Shown piece after piece: positions 7,516 through 13,801 of a DNA stretch of 15,815 nt (the first letter of the stretch is position 1; every line of letters starts with the position of its first letter). Location of the stretch: contig CALBOT010000068.1 of assembly GCA_937896695.1 (NCBI GenBank), positions 1 through 15,815 on the forward strand, given 5' to 3'. Source of the DNA: an uncultured Candidatus Nitrosopelagicus sp. Lineage in GTDB: Archaea; Thermoproteota; Nitrososphaeria; Nitrososphaerales; Nitrosopumilaceae. Made by a program: the position numbers and the translations under genes. The notes beneath the pieces were generated by a model. That model searched no databases and was not told where the DNA came from. It was given only the letters and a program-made list of their open reading frames with translations.

Positions 7516-7962
7516 TTGTTTCCTAGAGGTTTACTTTTTGCAATAATTCTTGGTGTTGTTTCTGGACCTATTTTTGGAATTATTTTATATGAATTTGGTG
7601 TAGAAGAACAACTTGTTTATGTTGATGGAACATCTTTATCAATTGTTACAGAAAAAACCAATTTTACATTAGGAGAGCCAATTTCTATCACAATTGTTAA
7701 TTCAGGAACTGATGAACTAAAATTTCCTGATGCGTCTTATGGATTAATAGTGAAACAATTAGACAGCATTCCAATTTTTTCACCTACTGCTGCTCAGGTT
7801 ATATCCGATTTAGATTCTCATGAAGAAGTAACTTTTGTCTGGGATCAAATAAAAAATAATGGTGATCAAATATTGGAAGGTACATACAAAATCACATCTA
7901 AAGCAATTACACTAGATGGAAACATCATAGAAAAAATTGTTATAATTCATGTTTTCAAATAA
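7516..7962 (+). CDS. Membrane-anchored protein with a BsuPI-like Ig-fold domain
   Basis: The 148-residue product has one N-terminal hydrophobic helix (about residues 5-25, GLLFAIILGVVSGPIFGIIL), which could be a signal anchor placing the rest outside the membrane. The remainder resembles the BsuPI (intracellular proteinase inhibitor) domain, a small beta sandwich: FTLGEPISITIVNSGTDELKF, then SHEEVTFVWDQ, and the closing GTYKITSKA. In archaea such domains are usually of unknown ligand, so protease inhibition is not claimed. It starts at TTG three bases after the cbf5 stop, making it the last gene of the run. It lacks cysteines and is followed by a T-rich stretch. Confidence 0.7.
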   Translation: MFPRGLLFAIILGVVSGPIFGIILYEFGVEEQLVYVDGTSLSIVTEKTNFTLGEPISITIVNSGTDELKFPDASYGLIVKQLDSIPIFSPTAAQVISDLDSHEEVTFVWDQIKNNGDQILEGTYKITSKAITLDGNIIEKIVIIHVFK

Positions 7963-7976
7963 ATTAATAATGCATT

Positions 7977-7983
7977 TTTATAA
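7977..7983 (+). promoter_or_regulatory. TATA box of the tRNA-Ser gene
   Basis: TTTATAA is centred near 7980 and would place the transcription start around 8004-8008, giving a leader of roughly ten bases. The five T residues at 7975-7979 also lie 13 bases after the preceding stop codon and could serve as terminator for the ribosomal run. Confidence 0.5.
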
Positions 7984-8001
7984 TCACTGTCAAATTATTA
8001 T

Positions 8002-8015
8002 TTAGCGAAAGCTAA
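8002..8015 (+). repeat. Perfect mini-hairpin directly before the tRNA
   Basis: TTAGC-GAAA-GCTAA forms a perfect five-base-pair stem closed by a GAAA loop, ending two bases before the first base of the tRNA. Its core GCGAAAGC is the octamer known for an exceptionally stable DNA mini-hairpin; in RNA it would be a GNRA tetraloop. Confidence 0.7.
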
Positions 8016-8016
8016 T

Positions 8017-8118
8017 GCCGAGGTCGCCTAGCCTGGTAGGGCGCGTGCCTGGAAATCTTAAAACCATAAAGCACGTTCTCGCAAGGGATCGAGAGTTCAA
8101 ATCTCTCTCTCGGCGCCA
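8017..8118 (+). tRNA. tRNA-Ser(GGA), intron-containing, CCA encoded
   Basis: The acceptor stem GCCGAGG (8017-8023) pairs with TCTCGGC (8108-8114), with one G-U pair. The discriminator is G8115 and CCA is encoded at 8116-8118. The D arm spans 8026-8042. The anticodon stem CGTGC (8044-8048) pairs with GCACG (8071-8075) once a 15-base intron is removed, giving the loop CTGGAAA with anticodon GGA at 8051-8053. A long variable arm (8076-8090, stem TCTC/GGGA with loop GCAA) marks a class II tRNA. The T arm is GAGAG-TTCAAAT-CTCTC (8091-8107). The long arm, G discriminator and GGA anticodon agree on serine. The mature length is 87 bases with CCA. Confidence 0.93.
8055..8069 (+). other. Archaeal tRNA intron (15 bases, position 37/38)
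   Basis: Removing 8055-8069 restores a seven-base anticodon loop. The likely splice structure pairs TGG (8050-8052) with CCA (8064-8066). It leaves three-base bulges AAA at 8053-8055 and AAA at 8068-8070, each cut after its second base. The intron end has almost no further helix, so it is a relaxed bulge-helix-loop rather than a full bulge-helix-bulge. Exact boundaries within the A runs are inferred. Confidence 0.75.
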
Positions 8119-8120
8119 TC

Positions 8121-8131
8121 TTTAATTTAAA
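8121..8131 (+). promoter_or_regulatory. Possible TATA box of the lhgO-like gene
   Basis: TTTAATTTAAA starts three bases after the tRNA CCA end. Its centre lies about 31 bases before TTG 8157 but only 16 before ATG 8142, so it supports TTG 8157 as the start. The same T-rich run may end tRNA transcription. Confidence 0.4.
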
Positions 8132-8141
8132 ATTCTAGGTC

Positions 8142-9452
8142 ATGTGTATTTGTATATTGAAAAAATTTGATATTGCAATTTTGGGTGGAGGAATTCTTGG
8201 CACAACAATTTCATATTGGATCTCAAATCTTTATGATTCAAGTGTATGTGTAATTGACAAAGAATTTGATGTTGCACAACATACTAGCGGACGAAATACA
8301 GGTGTTATTCATACTCCATTTTATTTAAATCCTGAAAAGAAAAAAATTTTTGCAAAATCTGCACATAGTTCACATGAGTTATGGAAAACACTTGCCAAAA
8401 ATACGATGTCTCCTTGGAATGAAATAGGAACTATAGAAGTAGCTTTAAACGAAACACAACATAAGACATTAGAAAAATATCAAAAATGGGGAGTTGAAAA
8501 TGGTGTTTTAGAAGAAAATCTTTTGTTACTTAATTCAAATGAAATAAAACAACGAGAAAAAAATGTTGAATGTTTTTCTGGATTATTATGTAAAAGTGAT
8601 GTGTCTACAGATTATTCTAAACTTACACAAGAAATAAAAAATATATCTGTTCAAAATGCCACTGAATTTATTTTTCAGAAAAATGTAAAATCGTTTTCTA
8701 ATACTGATGATATTGTCATTAACTTTACAGATAATTCTTCAATTAGATGTAATTATCTAATTAATTGTGCTGGTGGAAATTCATTAGATGTTGCAAAACA
8801 ATTTGATTTGTTAGAATCATATTCTGATCTTCATTTTAGAGGTGAATATTGGATAGCTGATAACACTCATGCTGATATCGTAAATACAAACATCTATTCT
8901 GTTGCTAGACATCCTGAATTCCCTTTTCTAGATCCTCATTGGATAAAACGTGCTAATGGAACTACTGAAATTGGTCCTAATGCTGTACCTGTGCCAACAC
9001 CTGAAACATATGATGGTTTTGTAACTGATATTCCATCCACTATCTCAAAATTAGGTGAAATTCTAACTGGAGGTGCTAAGAAATTATTACTTAATCCAGA
9101 TTTTTTATCATTAATCAGTCATGAATTTAGAAGTTCAATTTCAAAAGATACAATGGTTCAACGTGTTATGAATTTCATCCCATCACTAAAACCAAATTAT
9201 TTTAAAACAAAAGGAACTGCTGGAATACGTACTCCTGTTATTTCTCCAGATGGAAATTTTATTTCTGATGTTATGGAACGAGAAGGTCAAAATTCATTTC
9301 ATATTGTTAATTATAATTCTCCCGGTGCAACTGGAGCGCCTGCATATTCTGCCTTGATTATTCAAAAACTACAAGATAGGGGAATTTTAAAAACACCAAA
9401 TTCACAAAAAAACTCTTTATGGAATTTTAATTCTATAATAGAACAAATTTAA
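8142..9452 (+). CDS. lhgO: L-2-hydroxyglutarate oxidase-like FAD-dependent oxidoreductase
   Basis: This is a DAO-family flavoprotein of the LhgO/YgaF group, which oxidises L-2-hydroxyglutarate to 2-oxoglutarate. The dinucleotide-binding GGGILG is at residues 15-20. Family landmarks follow: TSGRNTGVIHTPFY near 48-61, FRGEYW at 232-237, EIGPNAVPVP at 276-285, and the C-terminal FAD region AGIRTPVISPDGNFISD. These align well by eye with bacterial LhgO over its whole length (436 residues here, about 420 usual). The active-site HAG of bacterial LhgO reads HTP here, so the exact substrate is uncertain; glycerol-3-phosphate or other 2-hydroxyacids are alternatives. TTG 8157 (431 residues, beginning KKFDIAILGGG) may be the true start. 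Confidence 0.8.
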   Translation: MCICILKKFDIAILGGGILGTTISYWISNLYDSSVCVIDKEFDVAQHTSGRNTGVIHTPFYLNPEKKKIFAKSAHSSHELWKTLAKNTMSPWNEIGTIEVALNETQHKTLEKYQKWGVENGVLEENLLLLNSNEIKQREKNVECFSGLLCKSDVSTDYSKLTQEIKNISVQNATEFIFQKNVKSFSNTDDIVINFTDNSSIRCNYLINCAGGNSLDVAKQFDLLESYSDLHFRGEYWIADNTHADIVNTNIYSVARHPEFPFLDPHWIKRANGTTEIGPNAVPVPTPETYDGFVTDIPSTISKLGEILTGGAKKLLLNPDFLSLISHEFRSSISKDTMVQRVMNFIPSLKPNYFKTKGTAGIRTPVISPDGNFISDVMEREGQNSFHIVNYNSPGATGAPAYSALIIQKLQDRGILKTPNSQKNSLWNFNSIIEQI

Positions 9453-9456
9453 TATT
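9448..9456 (+). promoter_or_regulatory. TATA box of the small Cys/His protein gene
   Basis: TTTAATATT overlaps the lhgO stop and is centred 24 bases before ATG 9476, which has no Shine-Dalgarno sequence. A separate leaderless transcript is likely. Confidence 0.45.
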
Positions 9457-9475
9457 CCTTCAAAATAGAAGATTC

Positions 9476-9742
9476 ATGTTCCCTGACAAATGTTCAGTAA
9501 AACATAATGGACGTGATTGTGTAAATCCACCTGAATATGTAGTGGAAATTGTTCATAATGATGATTCTTACATGGTTGGAATTACATGTGAAAAACATAA
9601 AGACGTTGTAACTTTTAAAATTGGAGAATTACAAAAAATAGGCAAAATACCTGAAGGTACACTTGAATTTCAGAAACTCAAAGCTGTTGGAACTGATTGT
9701 GTAAAAGGAAATCCAGATGATGTTTTAATTCAATTAGACTAA
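9476..9742 (+). CDS. Small Cys/His protein, probably zinc-binding, function unknown
   Basis: The 88-residue protein is not from a family I can name. Four potential metal ligands are spaced C6-x8-C15-x22-C38-x2-H41, fitting a single zinc site that bridges two beta hairpins. A further cysteine is C75. The rest is soluble and mildly acidic (ELQKIGKIPEGTLEFQKLKA), with no signal peptide or membrane segment. The ATG is positioned for leaderless translation. Its stop codon interlocks with that of the convergent dehydrogenase gene: the four bases CTAA at 9739-9742 supply both TAA here and TAG on the other strand. Zinc binding is inferred from spacing only. Confidence 0.75.
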   Translation: MFPDKCSVKHNGRDCVNPPEYVVEIVHNDDSYMVGITCEKHKDVVTFKIGELQKIGKIPEGTLEFQKLKAVGTDCVKGNPDDVLIQLD

Positions 9743-10707
9743 ACTGAATAAAGTAATTTCTTTCCTTCTAATGCTAAAATTAAATTTTCTACAGTAATGT
9801 CTGACATTTTCTCTCTTGTTTCATTAGTTGAGCTTCCAACATGTGGTGCCAGAACAACATTTTCTAATTTTAATAATGGATTATTTTTTTGAATTGGTTC
9901 TGATTCATAAACATCCATTCCTGCACCTTGAATTTCTTTTTTCATTAAAGCAGTTACTAGCTGTTTTTCATTAACAATTTTTCCTCTAGATGTATTTATC
10001 AAAAATGAAGTTTTTTTCATTTTTTTAAAAATTTTTGAATTCATTAAATGATGTGTATCCTTATTGTATGGAACATGTAATGAAATTATATCGCTATTTT
10101 TGTAGAGCATATTTTCTGATACGTACTTTACTCTTAACATTTTTTCAATTTTTTTTGATATTGGTTTTCTATTATGATAAATTACATTCATACCTAAACC
10201 ATTTGCTTTTTTTGCAACTTCTCTTCCAATTCTCCCCATTCCTATAATTCCAATAGTTTTTCCTGATACTTCTGTACCTGTATAATCATAGGCACCAAAA
10301 ATTTGATTCCACTTTTTATTACGAATAATTCTGTCTCCTTCTGAAATCCTTCTTAAAGTATCTAAAATTAATCCAATTGTTAACTCTGCTGTTGCATTAG
10401 TTAAGACCTCTGGTGTATATCCAATCTTGATTTTTTGTAATTTTGCAAAATCAATATCGATATGATCAAAACCTACACTAAAAGTACTGATCACTTTAAG
10501 ATTTTTTGCATTTTCAAGAACTTCTTTATCTACTAGATCGTACGGATGGCAAATTAAACCATCCATGTTTTTGATTTTATTAATCAAACTTTTTTTTGGA
10601 ATTGGAATTTTACCTGTATGTAAAAATACGTTACATTTCTTTTCTAAATTATCTAGTGCAGATTTATGTAAACGTCTTGTAACTAATACATTGAAATATT
10701 TTTTCAC
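9739..10707 (-). CDS. D-isomer-specific 2-hydroxyacid dehydrogenase (glyoxylate/hydroxypyruvate reductase-like)
   Basis: This cytoplasmic NAD(P)-dependent enzyme would reduce a 2-oxoacid to the D-2-hydroxyacid, or the reverse. The 322-residue protein has the family layout: a catalytic N-terminal part, the central nucleotide-binding domain with GMGRIG at 156-161, catalytic R241 in NTSRGKIV, E268 in GAGMDVYESEP, and H289 in APHVGSST. FSVGFDHIDID at 76-86 also fits the glyoxylate reductase (GyaR) subgroup. Absence of an ACT or other C-terminal domain argues against 3-phosphoglycerate dehydrogenase. Translation starts at GTG 10707, leaderless, about 26 bases from a TATA element shared with the divergent gene. 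The exact substrate cannot be told. Confidence 0.88.
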   Translation of the reverse strand: MKKYFNVLVTRRLHKSALDNLEKKCNVFLHTGKIPIPKKSLINKIKNMDGLICHPYDLVDKEVLENAKNLKVISTFSVGFDHIDIDFAKLQKIKIGYTPEVLTNATAELTIGLILDTLRRISEGDRIIRNKKWNQIFGAYDYTGTEVSGKTIGIIGMGRIGREVAKKANGLGMNVIYHNRKPISKKIEKMLRVKYVSENMLYKNSDIISLHVPYNKDTHHLMNSKIFKKMKKTSFLINTSRGKIVNEKQLVTALMKKEIQGAGMDVYESEPIQKNNPLLKLENVVLAPHVGSSTNETREKMSDITVENLILALEGKKLLYSV

Positions 10708-10724
10708 TAATTTTGGTCAAACCA

Positions 10725-10739
10725 TTTATAATATTTAAT
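10725..10739. promoter_or_regulatory. Bidirectional TATA region between divergent genes
   Basis: The AT-only block TTTATAATATTTAAT offers TTTATAATA on the plus strand, about 24 bases before TTG 10753. It also offers TTAAATATTA on the minus strand, about 26 bases before GTG 10707. The whole gap between the two start codons is 45 bases and has no Shine-Dalgarno site for either, so two leaderless transcripts seem to fire from overlapping core promoters. Confidence 0.55.
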
Positions 10740-10752
10740 CATACTATGATTA

Positions 10753-10887
10753 TTGTCTTCTTTTGATGATCTTCTAAATTGCTCTGAATGTAAAAAACTA
10801 ATTGAACAATGTACTTGTGTTTGTACTTATTGTGGAGAACGTGATAAATGTGAATGTGCATTGTTTGATGCTGCAACAGGTGAATGA
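10753..10887 (+). CDS. Cysteine-rich 44-residue protein encoded just before the 2-oxoacid oxidoreductase
   Basis: From TTG 10753 the frame encodes 44 residues ending at TGA 10885-10887. Eight cysteines sit at 10, 13, 20, 22, 24, 27, 33 and 35 (C-x2-C-x6-C-x-C-x-C-x2-C-x5-C-x-C), enough for two zinc sites or a metal cluster. The order differs from the CxxCxxCxxxC of bacterial-type ferredoxins. The frame is closed upstream by TGA 10747, so the TTG is the natural start, and it lies at leaderless distance from the TATA region. The last codons contain the Shine-Dalgarno site of korA, and only one base separates its stop from that ATG. A role as metal-binding partner of the oxidoreductase is inference. 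I recognise no family. Confidence 0.7.
   Translation: MSSFDDLLNCSECKKLIEQCTCVCTYCGERDKCECALFDAATGE
10878..10883 (+). promoter_or_regulatory. Shine-Dalgarno site of korA inside the upstream small gene
   Basis: AGGTGA lies five bases before ATG 10889 and overlaps the last codons of the Cys-rich gene. It fixes the korA start at 10889, whereas the same frame is open back to TTG-like codons near 10802, and it makes translational coupling likely. Confidence 0.75.
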
Positions 10888-10888
10888 A

Positions 10889-12799
10889 ATGAGCTCTGAC
10901 TTCACATGGATGATTGGTGGGCCACAAGGTAGTGGTGTTGAAACTGCTGCTAATATCTTTTCTCAAGTTTTCTCAAAAATGGGATATCAAATATTTGGAA
11001 AACGTGAATATTACTCTAACATTAAAGGAGAGCATAGCTATTTTGCAGTTCGAATTTCTGATAAACAAATTCGTTCTAGCATAAAAGGTACAAATATGCT
11101 GATTGCATTTGATGCTGAAACTATTTTTCGTCATGCTAATGATGTATTAAAAAATGGAATTGTGATATATGATTCAACTTTAGAAAATGTGAAAGTTTCA
11201 GATGTTATTACATTTGATAATGATTTTAAAGAACGTTTGGAATCTTTCTTAAAATCTAAAAATAAAGATGATACTATTAAAGGAATTTTGGAATTGGCAT
11301 CTGAAAATGATGTATCCATACATTCTGTTTCTTTTCGAAGCCTTTTGATAGAACTTTCAGAAAAATTAGAAAACCCTCGAATAAAAAATATGAGTCGTAT
11401 GTTCAATGTTTTGGGTGTTTCTCTTTCATTAGGATTGTTAACGATACCTCCAGAAAAATTAATTGAATCTGTAAACTCAATTTTTTCAAAAAAGAAAATT
11501 ATTGCTGAAATGAATGTATCTGCTGCAAACTTTGCTTACAATTATGCTGCTGCAAAATTTGAAAATGCAGATATAAAATTTAACACATATGAAATTGAAA
11601 AAAATACACTACTAGTTCAAGGATATTATGGAACATCACTTGGAAAAATAATTGCAGGATGTAGATTTCAATCATATTATCCAATTACACCTGCAACTGA
11701 TGAAAGTAATTTTCTTGAGACCAATGAAATACTTGATGTTGATGAGGATCGTCCAGGTTCCACACTTGTCATTCAAACTGAAGATGAAATTTCTGCAATA
11801 GGTATGGCAATTGGTTCATCTTTAACAGGTGTACGTTCTGCAACATGTACCTCTGGACCTGGTTTTGTATTAATGATTGAATGTTTGAGTTGGGCAGGAA
11901 TCAATGAAGTTCCTGTCGTGATTACATTTTATCAAAGAAGTGGTCCATCTACTGGTTTACCTACACGTCATGGTCAAGATGATCTACTATGTGCTATTAA
12001 TTCTGGTGTCGGTGAATTTCCTAGAATTGTTTATGCATCCGGTAATGTATCAGATAGCTTCTATGATACAGCCAATGTGTTTAACTATGCTGATATCTTT
12101 CAGGTTCCTGTCATACATATGATGGATAAATTCATTGCTAGTTCTGTTACTACTTGTCAGCGATTTGATGAAACAAAAATCAATATTGACAGAGGAAAAT
12201 TACTAGATAAAGTTAGTTCAAATGATTACCGACGATTTGAACATACGGCAGATGGACTGTCTCCAAGATCAAAATTAGGTTTAGAAAATGGAATATTTTG
12301 GAATACTGGTGATGAAAGTGATGTTGAAGGTCATATTTCTGAAGATCCAGTTAACCGTGTACAAATGATGGACAAAAGACAGTCTCGTTTTGAGTATATA
12401 CTAGAAAAAATTCCCGAATCTGAACAAATCATGAAACATTCTGATGGTGAATTTTGTGTAGTTTCTTGGGGTTCTACTCAAGGTCCTATTCTTGATGCAA
12501 TTGAAATGTTAAAAAATGATGGAATTAACATTGGATTTATTGAAGTCAAACTTCTACATCCATTTCCAAAAGATCTCTTAAAAAAATTATTTTCACATTC
12601 TAAAACAATTATTGATGTTGAGGCAAACTATAGTGGTCAATTAGGTTCTCTAATAAAACAAAATTTAGAAAAAGATCCTGATTATTATATTCTAAAATTC
12701 ACAGGTAGACCAATGACATGTACTGAATTATACAATACATTAAAGAAAATTGTAAATAACAATGCTGAAAAAAGAGAGGTTTTAACATATGGCGCTTAA
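10889..12799 (+). CDS. korA: 2-oxoacid:ferredoxin oxidoreductase, fused gamma-alpha subunit
   Basis: Together with KorB this enzyme cleaves a 2-oxoacid with CoA to acyl-CoA, CO2 and reduced ferredoxin, or runs in reverse to fix CO2. Residues 1 to about 200 are the gamma domain (MIGGPQGSGVETAANIFSQ at 8-26, then GEHSYFAVRIS). The alpha domain follows from about 240, with the signature YPITP at 264-268, whose Thr binds the 2-oxoacid, and QTEDEISAIGMAIGSSLTG for thiamine activation. The 636-residue gamma-alpha fusion matches the two-subunit type of Sulfolobus, Mycobacterium and Halobacterium. 2-Oxoglutarate is the likely substrate, pyruvate also possible. The ATG follows a strong Shine-Dalgarno site; korB overlaps its end by 11 bases. 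Confidence 0.92.
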   Translation: MSSDFTWMIGGPQGSGVETAANIFSQVFSKMGYQIFGKREYYSNIKGEHSYFAVRISDKQIRSSIKGTNMLIAFDAETIFRHANDVLKNGIVIYDSTLENVKVSDVITFDNDFKERLESFLKSKNKDDTIKGILELASENDVSIHSVSFRSLLIELSEKLENPRIKNMSRMFNVLGVSLSLGLLTIPPEKLIESVNSIFSKKKIIAEMNVSAANFAYNYAAAKFENADIKFNTYEIEKNTLLVQGYYGTSLGKIIAGCRFQSYYPITPATDESNFLETNEILDVDEDRPGSTLVIQTEDEISAIGMAIGSSLTGVRSATCTSGPGFVLMIECLSWAGINEVPVVITFYQRSGPSTGLPTRHGQDDLLCAINSGVGEFPRIVYASGNVSDSFYDTANVFNYADIFQVPVIHMMDKFIASSVTTCQRFDETKINIDRGKLLDKVSSNDYRRFEHTADGLSPRSKLGLENGIFWNTGDESDVEGHISEDPVNRVQMMDKRQSRFEYILEKIPESEQIMKHSDGEFCVVSWGSTQGPILDAIEMLKNDGINIGFIEVKLLHPFPKDLLKKLFSHSKTIIDVEANYSGQLGSLIKQNLEKDPDYYILKFTGRPMTCTELYNTLKKIVNNNAEKREVLTYGA

Positions 12800-13754
12800 G
12801 GTAGGAGACTACAAAACAGACGTACACAATGATTGGTGTCCGGGATGTGGTGATTTTGGAATTGTAAATTCAATTCAAATGGCTTTGGCAGAAATGGAAA
12901 TACCTCGTCATGAAACCGCAATATTTTCTGGTATTGGTTGTTCTGGAAAAACATCTCATTTCATCAATGTATTTGGAGTTCATACTTTGCATGGACGTGT
13001 TTTACCTTTTGCACAAGGTGCAAAAATATCTAATCCAAATTTAAAAATTATTGCTGTTGGTGGTGATGGGGATGGTCTTGGAATAGGTGCAGGCCATTTT
13101 GTTGCAGCGGGTAGACGTAATGTAGACATGACATATATCATATTTGATAATGCAGTATATGGATTAACTAAAGGTCAAGCATCTCCAACTTTGAAATTAG
13201 GTGAAAAAACTAAATCATTACCTACTCCAAATACAAATTATAATGTAAATCCCATTGGACTTGCAATTACTAGCGGTTTTACATTTGCTGCAAGAGCTTA
13301 TTCATATGATATTCGTCATCTAAAAGATCTAATCATCGCAGCAATTAATCATAAAGGTTTGGCATTTGTAGATGTTCTACAACCGTGTCCCACATATAAT
13401 GACATCAATACAAGAGATTGGTTCAATGGTGTGGATAGAAAAGATGAAACTACACAAAAGCCTATGCCACGTATTTACAAATTAGAAGATACCGATTATG
13501 ATCCTGTAGTACACTATAGTGATGAAACTGAATTAAATCAGAAAAAAACGCAGGCCATTGTAAAATCACTTGAATGGGATAATCGAATTCCAATTGGAAT
13601 ATTTTATAAAAATGAACTGATTACTCCGTATACTAGAAGATTAGTTGATAAAATTCCAAATTATATCGAAAATCCTTCAGCGTTACAAAATATATCAAAA
13701 AATCATACTCCTACAACAAAAATTGATGAAATACTTGATTTATACAAAATTTGA
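12789..13754 (+). CDS. korB: 2-oxoacid:ferredoxin oxidoreductase, beta subunit
   Basis: The beta subunit carries thiamine diphosphate and one [4Fe-4S] cluster. Candidate cluster ligands are C17 and C20 (DWCPGCGDFG), C51 (GIGCSGKTSH) and C200 (QPCPTYND). The thiamine motif GGDGDGLGIGAGHF runs from 91 to 104, with the metal-binding asparagine in IIFDNAVYGLTKGQ. Length is 321 residues, normal for the two-subunit family. No separate delta (ferredoxin) subunit is encoded beside it, as usual in this type, so soluble ferredoxin should take the electrons. GAGGT at 12776-12780 is a Shine-Dalgarno site eight bases before the ATG, inside korA. It is the last gene of the korAB transcript. Confidence 0.93.
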   Translation: MALKVGDYKTDVHNDWCPGCGDFGIVNSIQMALAEMEIPRHETAIFSGIGCSGKTSHFINVFGVHTLHGRVLPFAQGAKISNPNLKIIAVGGDGDGLGIGAGHFVAAGRRNVDMTYIIFDNAVYGLTKGQASPTLKLGEKTKSLPTPNTNYNVNPIGLAITSGFTFAARAYSYDIRHLKDLIIAAINHKGLAFVDVLQPCPTYNDINTRDWFNGVDRKDETTQKPMPRIYKLEDTDYDPVVHYSDETELNQKKTQAIVKSLEWDNRIPIGIFYKNELITPYTRRLVDKIPNYIENPSALQNISKNHTPTTKIDEILDLYKI

Positions 13755-13781
13755 TCATCTTGACAAATGATTATTAGACAG

Positions 13782-13787
13782 TTTTTT
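13782..13787 (+). terminator. T-run terminator after korB
   Basis: Six consecutive T residues followed by CTATTTT begin 28 bases after the korB stop with no stable hairpin before them. Archaeal RNA polymerase can terminate at such T tracts. Confidence 0.4.
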
Positions 13788-13801
13788 CTATTTTACAACT
13801 A

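Noticed and set aside
10802..10888. Longer N-terminus for korA (29 extra residues)
   Set aside because: The extra residues look non-coding in this frame, the Cys-rich frame explains the DNA better, and AGGTGA points to ATG 10889.
10739..10966. Minus-strand frame of 75 codons over the korA start
   Set aside because: His/Thr-rich antisense frame covering a well-defined gene start; no family features.
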